DNA of 30,298 nt from Eubacteriales bacterium. Its GTDB lineage: Bacteria; Bacillota; Clostridia; Peptostreptococcales; Anaerovoracaceae. A model generated the notes under the pieces. That model saw nothing but the letters and a program-made list of their open reading frames with translations. It had not been told where the DNA came from and did no database searches. The position numbers and the translations under genes are program-made. The stretch is taken from contig JAQUXD010000004.1 in assembly GCA_028692535.1 (NCBI GenBank), positions 1-30,298 on the forward strand, read 5' to 3'. Below, in pieces: positions 6,974 to 14,717 of this stretch (its first letter is position 1; each line of letters opens with the position of its first letter).

Positions 6974-7453
6974 TTATTGCATTGCAGCTTCGATCGTCTC
7001 TATGATCACTGCATTGGTTGCTTTTTCGTCGATTTCGATCCCGTTTGTGTTGGCGTATTCGATGAGCTCTGCCTTTTTCATAGACTTGAGCGATATCTTT
7101 CCGGCGGGTTCCGAATCGTTTTCTTCGGTGGCTTTCTTGCCTGTCTTGATGATGTCTTTGATCTCCACCATGGTATACGGCTGTCTGTGCCCTTGTTTCT
7201 TTCTGTAGTCCTTCTTGGCTTTGTACTTAAAGGTGACGACCTTTTTCGACTTGCCGTTTTCTACGACGGTTCCTGCCACGAAAGCGCCTTCGATAAACGG
7301 ATTACCGATTGTGGTTCCTGCTTCGTCGCTGATCAACAGAACCTGATCCAGATCGATACTCTGACCTGCTTCTGCGGCTAACCTCTCAATGGTGATGACG
7401 TCGCCTTTCGAAACACGGTACTGTTTTCCGCCTGTTTTAACAATTGCGTACAT
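6974..7453 (-). CDS. rplU: 50S ribosomal protein L21 with SAP-like C-terminal extension
   Basis: Residues 1-101 are a normal L21 (MYAIVKTGGKQYRV at the start, KKQGHRQPYTMVEI near the end). A charged linker (about 103-119) and a further 40 residues follow, reading KKAELIEYANTNGIEI and ending at residue 159. The tail has the hydrophobic spacing of small helix-extended-loop-helix modules (SAP, LEM or Rho N-terminal type), which bind nucleic acid. L21 is usually about 103 aa, so this form is over half as long again. ATG 7453 has AGGAGGT 7 nt upstream; a longer frame to 7495 runs into the leader and is unlikely. Confidence 0.95.
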   Translation of the reverse strand: MYAIVKTGGKQYRVSKGDVITIERLAAEAGQSIDLDQVLLISDEAGTTIGNPFIEGAFVAGTVVENGKSKKVVTFKYKAKKDYRKKQGHRQPYTMVEIKDIIKTGKKATEENDSEPAGKISLKSMKKAELIEYANTNGIEIDEKATNAVIIETIEAAMQ

Positions 7454-7528
7454 TAATATTACCTCCTCTATCCGTCTCGCCCGTTTGGGTGGCAAATGCG
7501 CTTTACAATACCCACTCAGAGCGGCAAC
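7454..7528 (-). promoter_or_regulatory. Putative L21 leader (ribosomal protein autoregulation)
   Basis: The 5' leader of about 75 nt folds into a stem-loop. TGGGT pairs with ACCCA, and inside it GTAAA pairs with TTTGC around GCGCA. The stem lies upstream of AGGAGGTAATATTA and the ATG. Firmicutes rplU operons commonly carry a conserved L21 leader (Rfam RF00559) thought to let an operon product repress its own synthesis. The position and hairpin fit; I could not run a covariance search. Confidence 0.5.
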
Positions 7529-7534
7529 ATTGGT

Positions 7535-7563
7535 AATATATCACAGGTCGCCTTGTGTGTCAA
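7535..7563 (-). promoter_or_regulatory. Sigma-A promoter of rplU-rpmA
   Basis: Minus strand: consensus TTGACA (7563-7558), a 17-nt spacer and TATATT (7540-7535). The start site is near 7528. The promoter is strong on paper, as expected for ribosomal protein genes, and separates this unit from recA. Confidence 0.8.
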
Positions 7564-7600
7564 ACGATTTTTCGTCTGCAGCCGTCCTGTTTTCGGACGC

Positions 7601-8683
7601 TCAATCGTCCAGTATGACGCCGTCTTCGTCTGCGATCAGCGGGATTTCTTCCTCCGGATGACTTTCCCTTACAGGCTTCATGAACATCTTTAAAATAGCG
7701 GACTCCATTTCTTGCAAGATTTCGGGATTGTCGTTCAGATATGTTTTGACATTTTCCCGTCCCTGACCGATCCGGTTTCCGTTATAACTGTACCAGGCGC
7801 CGGATTTTTCCACGATACCGGCTTCCGCGGCGCAATCCAATACATCTCCGGCTCTGGAGATACCTTGGCCGTACATGATATCGAACTCCGCCATCTTGAA
7901 CGGAGGCGCGACTTTGTTTTTGACTACTTTGACACGTGTTCTGTTGCCCACCATCTGATCGCCCACTTTAATTGTCTCGATACGGCGCACGTCCAGTCTT
8001 ACCGAAGAATAGAACTTCAACGCTCTTCCGCCTGTGGTCACTTCGGGATTTCCGAACATGATGCCGACTTTTTCTCTAAGCTGGTTGATAAATACCACCG
8101 AAGTATTGGTCTTGTTGATGATGCCGGTCAGTTTACGCAGCGCCTGGGACATGAGTCTCGCCTGTAAGCCAACATGGCTGTCGCCCATTTCCCCCTGGAT
8201 CTCGGCTTTAGGCACCAGAGCAGCGACGGAGTCGATCACGACAACGGCGATGGCTCCGCTGCGAACCAGCATCTCGCAGATCTCCAGCGCATCTTCTCCC
8301 GTGTCCGGTTGTGATACCAGCAGTTCGTCGATATCCACACCCAGTGCCCGAGCGTATTCGGGGTCCAATGCGTGTTCCGCGTCGATAAAGGCTGCCTTGC
8401 CGCCGGCCTTTTGCGCTTCGGCAATGATGTGCAGCGCCAGCGTGGTCTTACCGGAAGATTCCGGTCCGAAAATCTCCGTGACACGTCCTTTCGGGATCCC
8501 GCCGACTCCGCAGGCGATGTCCAGCGTAACCGAGCCGGTCGATATCGATCCCACGTTGAGTCTGGCGCTATCGTCCCCTAATTCCATGATAGTGCCTTTG
8601 CCGAATTTTTTATCGATCTGAAGCAAGGCTGCTTCCAGCGCCTTGTCTTTTTCGGAAGTCTTCTCTTTCTTCGCGGTTGCCAT
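7601..8683 (-). CDS. recA: Recombinase RecA
   Basis: This 360-aa protein has Walker A GPESSGKT (73-80), the Walker B stretch VVVIDSVAAL, and the loop region GGRALKFYSSVRLDVRRIE. It ends in the usual acidic tail. RecA forms the filament on single-stranded DNA that drives strand exchange and LexA self-cleavage. ATG 8683 has GGAGG 5 nt upstream and gives the usual N-terminus; upstream in-frame ATGs at 8695 and 8770 would extend into the leader. Two promoters and a LexA box lie upstream. The order cinA-recA is typical of Gram-positive genomes. Confidence 0.98.
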   Translation of the reverse strand: MATAKKEKTSEKDKALEAALLQIDKKFGKGTIMELGDDSARLNVGSISTGSVTLDIACGVGGIPKGRVTEIFGPESSGKTTLALHIIAEAQKAGGKAAFIDAEHALDPEYARALGVDIDELLVSQPDTGEDALEICEMLVRSGAIAVVVIDSVAALVPKAEIQGEMGDSHVGLQARLMSQALRKLTGIINKTNTSVVFINQLREKVGIMFGNPEVTTGGRALKFYSSVRLDVRRIETIKVGDQMVGNRTRVKVVKNKVAPPFKMAEFDIMYGQGISRAGDVLDCAAEAGIVEKSGAWYSYNGNRIGQGRENVKTYLNDNPEILQEMESAILKMFMKPVRESHPEEEIPLIADEDGVILDD

Positions 8684-8700
8684 GGTTTCCTCCATTCTGT

Positions 8701-8731
8701 CCGGAGCCTGATGCTCCGGTGTCAATACCGG
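8701..8731 (-). promoter_or_regulatory. Two overlapping hairpins in the recA leader
   Basis: A hairpin with stem CCGGAGC/GCTCCGG (8701-8719) and another with stem CCGGT/ACCGG (8716-8731) share the CCGG at 8716-8719, so only one can form at a time. The first ends about 7 nt before the GGAGG ribosome site. Neither is followed by a U run, so any effect would be on translation or RNA stability. Confidence 0.4.
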
Positions 8732-8738
8732 TCCGTTG

Positions 8739-8752
8739 CGAACAAATGTTCT
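8739..8752 (-). promoter_or_regulatory. LexA (SOS) box of recA
   Basis: On the minus strand AGAACATTTGTTCG matches the Firmicutes LexA consensus (CGAACN4GTTCG) at all core positions, GAAC-N4-GTTC. It begins 6 nt after the -10 box of the proximal recA promoter and covers the expected start site, so bound LexA would block initiation there. Confidence 0.85.
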
Positions 8753-8758
8753 TATGCC

Positions 8759-8787
8759 ATAATAATGCATATTCCGTCCTACGTCAA
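8759..8787 (-). promoter_or_regulatory. recA proximal promoter
   Basis: Minus strand: TTGACG (8787-8782), a 17-nt spacer and TATTAT (8764-8759). The start site at about 8752 falls within the LexA box, so this is the SOS-controlled promoter. Confidence 0.75.
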
Positions 8788-8814
8788 CAGTTTAATTCGT
8801 TTCGCAATTACCAT

Positions 8815-8843
8815 ATTTTACCATTTAAAAACGGCTTTGTCAA
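8815..8843 (-). promoter_or_regulatory. recA distal promoter
   Basis: Minus strand: TTGACA (8843-8838), a 17-nt spacer and TAAAAT (8820-8815) preceded by TGG (extended -10). It overlaps the cinA stop codon. A transcript from here would have to cross the LexA box about 60 nt downstream, so repression would be by roadblock at most. Confidence 0.6.
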
Positions 8844-10081
8844 ATTTTCCCCAATAATGTCTTATATAACACCAGAAACATGTGCATGACTGCATTGCTG
8901 CGTATATAGCGGCGGTTGGAGTTGCGAAGCTGGTACCGATAGCTCAACGTTTCGCCGCGATACCACAAACCTATATAGATCAATCCAACCGGTTTTTCCG
9001 CACTGCCTCCGTCCGGTCCCGCGATCCCCGTGATCGACAGACAAAGATCGCTTCCGCTGACTCTGTGCAGCCCTTGCGCCATCTCTTCGGCCACTTGAGC
9101 ACTCACTGCCCCGTAAGTCTCCAGCGATTCCGGTTTGACGCCCAATTCCTGGATCTTGGCTTGATTGCTGTAGGTAACAAGCCCGCGGTCAAAAATAGCA
9201 GATACGCCGGGCATATCGGTGACCGCCTTGGAAAAAGAGCCTCCGGTACAGGATTCCGCCACAGAAAAGCGGATCCCGTCCTGCAGCAACTTGCGAAGAA
9301 CGATCTGCGACAGATCTTCATCTTCTTCGCTGTAGATGTAGGGACCGATCCTGTCTCTGACCTTGATCAGCATTGCTTCCACTGCTTGTTCCGCTTCTGC
9401 GCGGGTCTTTCTCTTGGACGCGATCCGCAGCGTCGACTCGTGATCCTTGGCGTAAGTGGCAAGGGTCGGATCTGTCTGACCGTTGATCAGATCAAGCAAC
9501 TGAGTCTCCAACATGGATTCACCCAACTCGTACACGCGAAGCGTCTTATAGAAAAGCACACTGTCACTCCGTCTTTCCAGAAAAGGTCGCACATGCTGTT
9601 CAAACATGGGAACCATCTCTTTGGGAGGACCTGGCATGGAGATGATCAGCTTTTCTCCTTTTTCCAAAGCAAAACCCGGCGCTGTACCGTTTGAATTCGG
9701 AAATACTACGGCGCTTTCCGGAAAGTTGGCCTGTTTCAGATTGTTTTCCGTCATAGGTCGGTTGTACTTTTTAAAATGACTTTCCAGGATCTGCACCTGA
9801 TCCGGAAACGGGATGATCTTTTCATCAAAAGCCTCGGCGATCATCTCCTTCGTCAAATCGTCCTGAGTAGGTCCCAGACCGCCGCTGGTGATGATCATGT
9901 CGCAGTCTGTAAATGCGTGGCGGATCATTTCCTTTAAACGTCTCGGATTATCACCGACCGTGATATGGTACATCACATCGATGCCCATTTCGTTCATTTG
10001 GCGAGACAAATAGACTGTATTGGTATTGAGGATCGAGCCAAACAGTATTTCGGTCCCCACGCTCAGAATCGTACACTTCAT
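8840..10081 (-). CDS. cinA: CinA family protein (competence/damage-inducible, nicotinamide nucleotide domain)
   Basis: The 413-aa protein has an N-terminal MoCF-like domain with the TSGGLGPTQDDLT motif (ADP-ribose or NMN-related pyrophosphatase in characterised CinA proteins). The C-terminal CinA domain has SVAESCTGG and SITGIAGPDGG (NMN deamidase type). Full-length two-domain CinA is usual in Firmicutes, where it lies beside recA. ATG 10081 has GGAGG 9 nt upstream. It follows pgsA after 16 nt and belongs to the ftsK-rimO-pgsA-cinA run. Whether it works in NAD salvage or competence here is not shown by sequence. Confidence 0.95.
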   Translation of the reverse strand: MKCTILSVGTEILFGSILNTNTVYLSRQMNEMGIDVMYHITVGDNPRRLKEMIRHAFTDCDMIITSGGLGPTQDDLTKEMIAEAFDEKIIPFPDQVQILESHFKKYNRPMTENNLKQANFPESAVVFPNSNGTAPGFALEKGEKLIISMPGPPKEMVPMFEQHVRPFLERRSDSVLFYKTLRVYELGESMLETQLLDLINGQTDPTLATYAKDHESTLRIASKRKTRAEAEQAVEAMLIKVRDRIGPYIYSEEDEDLSQIVLRKLLQDGIRFSVAESCTGGSFSKAVTDMPGVSAIFDRGLVTYSNQAKIQELGVKPESLETYGAVSAQVAEEMAQGLHRVSGSDLCLSITGIAGPDGGSAEKPVGLIYIGLWYRGETLSYRYQLRNSNRRYIRSNAVMHMFLVLYKTLLGKI

Positions 10082-10097
10082 TCGTTTCTGCCTCCAT

Positions 10098-10616
10098 TTA
10101 AGAATTGAATATGCTTCGGTTGTGATAAATGTATTCTGCGCCGGATACGACAGTCATGATTACCGATGCCCACAGAAACACCCTGCCGGCGGCGGCGATC
10201 CATGCCGGCTGATTGAGTATGAGCAACGGCACGGCGATCATCTGAAGCACCGTCTTGATCTTCCCTGTGGTTCCGGCTGCGATCACTATCCCTTCAGAAG
10301 CAGCTACCGTTCGCATGCCGGCCACGGTGAATTCTCTGGCAAGAATAACGATCAGCATCCAAGAAGGAACGATACCGTTTTCCACCATGCAGCAAAAGGC
10401 GGAATAAACCAGCACCTTGTCTGCCAGCGGATCCATGATCTTTCCGAAATTGGTAATCAGATCAAATTTTCTGGCAAGATATCCGTCCAGATAGTCAGTA
10501 AAGGATGCGGCCAAAAATACGACAAGGGCACTCATCGTATGGCCCCGAAGGTAAAGGTATACAAAAACAGGTACCAGGATCACCCGGACAATCGTCAGTT
10601 TATTTGGCAGATTCAT
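10098..10616 (-). CDS. pgsA: CDP-diacylglycerol-glycerol-3-phosphate 3-phosphatidyltransferase
   Basis: This 172-aa membrane enzyme carries the CDP-alcohol phosphotransferase motif DYLDGYLARKF...G...D...D, with the four aspartates intact (DxxDG, then MDPLAD). It makes phosphatidylglycerol phosphate, the first step to phosphatidylglycerol. Several hydrophobic segments are visible, including the last around WIAAAGRVFLWASVIMTVV. ATG 10616 has GGAGGTG 5 nt upstream and overlaps the end of rimO by 17 nt; a longer frame to 10637 has no good ribosome site. Confidence 0.95.
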   Translation of the reverse strand: MNLPNKLTIVRVILVPVFVYLYLRGHTMSALVVFLAASFTDYLDGYLARKFDLITNFGKIMDPLADKVLVYSAFCCMVENGIVPSWMLIVILAREFTVAGMRTVAASEGIVIAAGTTGKIKTVLQMIAVPLLILNQPAWIAAAGRVFLWASVIMTVVSGAEYIYHNRSIFNS

Positions 10617-11937
10617 CGCGCACCTCCGGCATGGCAATGCCTGTCAGATCATAATCAAAGGCATCTGTGATCAATACAGGCAGAAAATCTCCGATCTTTA
10701 AAGGATCTTCTGACGCAAAAAGAACACTGTTGTCGATCTCAGGCGCGTCACGACAAGTTCTTCCGACGTAGCTTCCATCGTCGCAAACCTCTTCGACCAG
10801 CACCTCCAGGGTTTTTCCGATCAATCGACGGTTGCTTTCCAGTGAAATCTCCCGCTGAAGCGCCATGATCCGGTCTCTCCGCCGTTCCTTTACATCCTTC
10901 CGCACCTGTTGTGGAAAAGATGCAGCCGCAGTTCCTTCTTCTTTTGAATAAGCAAAAACACCCAGTCGTTCAAACTTCATTTCTCTGACGAAATCCAGAA
11001 GTTCATTAAAATGATCGCTTGTTTCACCCGGAAAGCCTGTAATCAACGTTGTTCGCAATGCAATTTCGGGTATTTGTTTACGTAATTTAGTTATTGTCTT
11101 CACTAGAGATGCTTTTGTGGAATGCCTGTTCATATTCCGCAACACTGCGTCGCTGCAGTGCTGCAGCGGAATGTCAAGGTATTTGCATATTTTGGGCTTC
11201 GTTCGTATCAATTCGATCAACGCGTCGGTGATGCGATCCTCATAGCAGTACATCAGTCGAATCCAGTGGATACCTTCCACTGTGCACAGTTCCTCCAGAA
11301 GCCGTATCAAATGCCCTTCTCCGGGCAAATCACAGCCGTAGGCTGTTACATCCTGTGCGACCACCACCAGTTCCTTGCAGCCGGCTTTTGCCAAATCCTT
11401 CGCTTCGTCAATAATATCAGACATCTTTCGGCTGCGGTAACAGCCGCGAATGGAAGGAATGCTGCAATAGCTGCAGACGTTATTGCAGCCTTCGGCAATT
11501 TTGATAGGCGCCGTAATGACGGGGCCGGAAGTCATACGCTTTCCGATCTCCTCGTACATCTTCCCGCAAGGGTTTTGATAGACGCGCTTTCCTTCCGCGT
11601 TTCCCGTCAAAATCGACGGTAGTCTGCTGTAATCGTTTACACCCAAAAAAAAGTCCGCTTCGGGGATCAGTCGTGCAAGTTTTTCTCCATACCTCTGTGA
11701 AAGACATCCGCTGACGATCAATAGTTGTTTTGGCTTTTTATCAGCAGCCAGTTCCATGATCGTATCGACGGACTCCTGCTTGGCGTCCTGAATGAAACCA
11801 CAGGTGTTGACCATGATCACGTCAGCCAGAGCAGCACGATCTGTCAGTTGATGCCCTTGCGCCAGCAGCAGGCCTGCGGCGACCTGGCTGTCGACGGTAT
11901 TCTTGTCACAACCCAGTGTTTTGATATATATTTTCAA
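10600..11937 (-). CDS. rimO: Ribosomal protein S12 methylthiotransferase RimO
   Basis: RimO adds a methylthio group to the conserved aspartate of ribosomal protein S12. The N-terminal UPF0004 domain has the expected cysteines (TLGCDKN, NTCGF, SGCLSQRYG). The radical SAM motif is C-x3-C-x2-C in EGCNNVCSYCSIPS. The LDIPLQHCSD and TLITGFPGE stretches and a C-terminal TRAM-like domain complete the family layout. TTG 11937 is preferred: GGAAGG lies 7 nt upstream and MKIYIKTLGC matches family starts, while TTG 11943 is too close to that site. It has 445 aa, overlaps pgsA, and follows ftsK after 18 nt. Confidence 0.96.
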   Translation of the reverse strand: MKIYIKTLGCDKNTVDSQVAAGLLLAQGHQLTDRAALADVIMVNTCGFIQDAKQESVDTIMELAADKKPKQLLIVSGCLSQRYGEKLARLIPEADFFLGVNDYSRLPSILTGNAEGKRVYQNPCGKMYEEIGKRMTSGPVITAPIKIAEGCNNVCSYCSIPSIRGCYRSRKMSDIIDEAKDLAKAGCKELVVVAQDVTAYGCDLPGEGHLIRLLEELCTVEGIHWIRLMYCYEDRITDALIELIRTKPKICKYLDIPLQHCSDAVLRNMNRHSTKASLVKTITKLRKQIPEIALRTTLITGFPGETSDHFNELLDFVREMKFERLGVFAYSKEEGTAAASFPQQVRKDVKERRRDRIMALQREISLESNRRLIGKTLEVLVEEVCDDGSYVGRTCRDAPEIDNSVLFASEDPLKIGDFLPVLITDAFDYDLTGIAMPEVRDESAK

Positions 11938-11955
11938 TCGCAAACCTTCCTATCC

Positions 11956-14493
11956 TTACTCCTTGGCTTGTTCTTCCAACTGCATGAACTGATCCAGAGT
12001 CATCATGACTTTTCTTGGTCTGGATCCGTCGGAAGGACCGATAATACCCCGTTCTTCCATCATGTCCACCAATCTGGCAGCACGATTATACCCGATTCTG
12101 AAACGTCGCTGCAGCATGGAAACAGAGGCTTGCTCTGCACGAACCACCGTTTCGATGGCATCGGTGAGCAATTCGTCGGCTTCTTCCTCATGCCTTCCGC
12201 CGCCGGAGCCGACTCGATCGATGGCCGCGATCACATCTCCGGCATATTCTGGTTCGGGAAGATTTTTTTCCATAAAGCTGATAATACTGTGGACCTCCGC
12301 GTCGGAAATAAAGCACCCTTGTACCCGGAGCGGTTTTCCCAATCCCTGGGGGCTGAACAGCATGTCGCCCTTTCCCACCAGCTTCTCCGCTCCGCCCATA
12401 TCCAGAATCGTTCTGGAGTCGAATTGGGAAGACACAGCAAAGGCGATCCGCGAAGGAATGTTCGCCTTGATCACCCCGGTGATCACGTCCACGGAAGGAC
12501 GCTGCGTCGCTACGATCAGATGCATACCTGCCGCACGGGCCATCTGCGCCAGCCTGCAGATCGATTCTTCCACCTGAGACGGTGCGATCATCATTAAATC
12601 AGCCAGCTCGTCGATGATGATGACGATCTGAGGGAGAACCAGATTTTCTTCGCTCTTGGCACGCACGGATTCGTTATATGATTCCAGATCTCGGACGCCT
12701 TCCTCGGCAAATTTCTTATAGCGATCTGTCATTTCCGATACAGCCCAGCTCAGAGCGGCCGCTGCTTTTGGCGGCTCTGTCACCACCGGGATCAACAAAT
12801 GGGGTATTCCGTTATAATTGCCCAGCTCTACTACTTTCGGATCTATGAGCAAGAGCTTGACTTCGCTGGGTTTTGCCCGGTACAGGATGCTGACGATCAG
12901 TGTGTTGATATACACGGACTTTCCGGAACCGGTGGCTCCTGCGATCAGCAAATGCGGCATATCCTTGAGATCTGTGACAATGCTGTCTCCGGAGATCCCT
13001 TTCCCCACCGCAACGGCGATCTTCGATTTATGCTGCCGGAATTCTTTGGATTCGATAAGCTCCCGAAGCACCACCTTATTGATGGATTCATTTTCCACTT
13101 CGATCCCGATGGCGGCTTTTCCGGGGATCGGCGCTTCGATCCGGATACTTTTTGCTTTTAAGTTCAGTGCGATATCATCAGCCAAACGCACAATGCTGGC
13201 CACTTTTACGCCTGCGCTGGGTTGGATCTCGTATCGGGTGACCGTAGGACCCTTGACCACATTGAGCACGCTGGCACTTACGCCAAAGCTGCTCAGCGTC
13301 TCTTCCAGCAGCTTCGCCTTGTTCTGCAGCGTTGTCTTTTCGACTGTGCCCCGAATCGTTTCCGGTTTTTTCAAGAGGTCTGCAGGAGGAAACTGATAAG
13401 CTTTTTCTACAGGCGCCGCACTTTCCTCCTTTGCGTCAAAAGGGGCTTTCGTCTTTTGCTCCGCGGGAGCTGGACTTCCGTCCAAACCAAAGCCTTCCGC
13501 CGATTTCTTCTTACCGTCGCCGAAAAGCGTCTCATCGGTCACGTATTCCATGATTTTTTTTTGTCGGTCAGATATATCCTGAGGCTCCCGAACCGGAGTC
13601 AATCCGATGGTTTCCGGGGTAAACTGCGCCAAAGCGTCTGCTGCGGAAGGCGTTTTAAATTCCTCTCCGCTGATATGAATGCTGGGGGGCAACGGTTTTG
13701 TCTCCGTCTCGACTTTTCTCTCGTCCTTGGCGCGTTCCGCCGCTTCCTTTACTTTTCTGGCATGCTCCAACTCTTCCTCCATGCGCAGACGGCCTGTGCC
13801 CTGATCGCTCTTTTCCAGGATCGAACGGTTGATCGCCAGTTGCTCTTCTTTCGTTTGGCGCGAGGCCATCCGTTTGATCTTCCAGCTGTCAAAAAATGTA
13901 GCGAGAGGCGTATCGATAATAAACAGCAATGTGATCATGATTCCGACGATAGAGGTGATGTATAAACCTGCCTTGCCTACCGATTTTACGAGAAACGAAG
14001 CAGGCAACATGCCAAGCACTCCGCCGCTCTCCGCACCTGCAGCGAATATTTGACGAATGGAGGTCCATGACATCTGGTCGTAAATCCCAGGGTAAAAAGA
14101 CGCATTGATCACTGAGGCGAACAGAAACAGAAGGATCAAACATATGATCGATCGAACGGTCATATAGGACGCCTTTCGGGAAAAAACCAATATGCCGTAT
14201 AAAATCAAATAATACGGGAGCCCGTAAGCGATCCGGCCAAAACATCCGAACAGTAAAACTTGCACGAAGTGGCCGATTTCACCTGTGGCCTCCGTTTGAA
14301 GACTGATGGCAAAAAATGTACCGATGGCGATCAGGACAATTGCCCAGATCTCGTCATGAAGGCGTTTCTTTTTTTGCAGCACTTCCTGCTTCTCTTTCTC
14401 TTTTGCCTGAATTTTTTGCTTTTCCGCTTTTCTGTCGGACGTCTTTTTTGAAGAGGCTGATGCTGATGGTCCGCCCTTCTTGCTGTTCGGCAT
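11956..14493 (-). CDS. ftsK: DNA translocase FtsK/SpoIIIE
   Basis: The 845-aa protein starts with a Lys/Ser-rich cytoplasmic tail, then four or five membrane segments (about residues 45-210). A variable linker follows, then the RecA-like motor with Walker A GATGSGKS and Walker B VIIIDELADLMM. A C-terminal winged-helix gamma domain (SVSMLQRRFRIGYNRAARLV) reads KOPS or SRS-type sequences. It moves DNA through the division septum, and in spore formers into the forespore. ATG 14493 has GGAGG 7 nt upstream. It heads the run ftsK-rimO-pgsA-cinA and is divergent from asd. Confidence 0.97.
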   Translation of the reverse strand: MPNSKKGGPSASASSKKTSDRKAEKQKIQAKEKEKQEVLQKKKRLHDEIWAIVLIAIGTFFAISLQTEATGEIGHFVQVLLFGCFGRIAYGLPYYLILYGILVFSRKASYMTVRSIICLILLFLFASVINASFYPGIYDQMSWTSIRQIFAAGAESGGVLGMLPASFLVKSVGKAGLYITSIVGIMITLLFIIDTPLATFFDSWKIKRMASRQTKEEQLAINRSILEKSDQGTGRLRMEEELEHARKVKEAAERAKDERKVETETKPLPPSIHISGEEFKTPSAADALAQFTPETIGLTPVREPQDISDRQKKIMEYVTDETLFGDGKKKSAEGFGLDGSPAPAEQKTKAPFDAKEESAAPVEKAYQFPPADLLKKPETIRGTVEKTTLQNKAKLLEETLSSFGVSASVLNVVKGPTVTRYEIQPSAGVKVASIVRLADDIALNLKAKSIRIEAPIPGKAAIGIEVENESINKVVLRELIESKEFRQHKSKIAVAVGKGISGDSIVTDLKDMPHLLIAGATGSGKSVYINTLIVSILYRAKPSEVKLLLIDPKVVELGNYNGIPHLLIPVVTEPPKAAAALSWAVSEMTDRYKKFAEEGVRDLESYNESVRAKSEENLVLPQIVIIIDELADLMMIAPSQVEESICRLAQMARAAGMHLIVATQRPSVDVITGVIKANIPSRIAFAVSSQFDSRTILDMGGAEKLVGKGDMLFSPQGLGKPLRVQGCFISDAEVHSIISFMEKNLPEPEYAGDVIAAIDRVGSGGGRHEEEADELLTDAIETVVRAEQASVSMLQRRFRIGYNRAARLVDMMEERGIIGPSDGSRPRKVMMTLDQFMQLEEQAKE

Positions 14494-14515
14494 ATCCGTT
14501 CCTCCGTATGTCTTT

Positions 14516-14535
14516 GGCGGGCATCTACGCCCGCC
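14516..14535 (-). promoter_or_regulatory. Hairpin in the ftsK leader
   Basis: GGCGGGC and GCCCGCC form a perfect 7-bp GC stem with a 6-nt loop, about 22 nt before the ftsK start. There is no T run on either side, so it is not a standard terminator; it may affect ftsK mRNA stability. The rest of the 14494-14717 gap is AT-rich promoter DNA. Confidence 0.4.
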
Positions 14536-14633
14536 GCTATCGTTGAAATATACAAAGATATGTTATCACAGTTCGCAAAACTCTGCAATTCGCAGAAAAA
14601 TCTGTCGAAAGCCTCTGTACACTTGAATACACC

Positions 14634-14663
14634 TTGTAATCTTGGTTTTGTTCCGTGTATAAT
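14634..14663 (+). promoter_or_regulatory. Promoter of asd
   Basis: TTGTAA (14634-14639), an 18-nt spacer and a perfect TATAAT (14658-14663). The leader of about 48 nt ends in AAGGAGGTG before the ATG. There is no room for a lysine riboswitch. Confidence 0.65.
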
Positions 14664-14717
14664 GTCTTTTATATATTGTCCATTTTGTTATTATATACCA
14701 CCAAGGAGGTGTCGTAA

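Noticed and set aside
14516..14535. GC-rich hairpin as a terminator
   Set aside because: Neither strand has a T run after the stem, and it lies in the ftsK leader rather than after a gene.
14664..14717. Lysine riboswitch ahead of asd
   Set aside because: The leader is about 48 nt after the promoter, far shorter than the roughly 170 nt needed.
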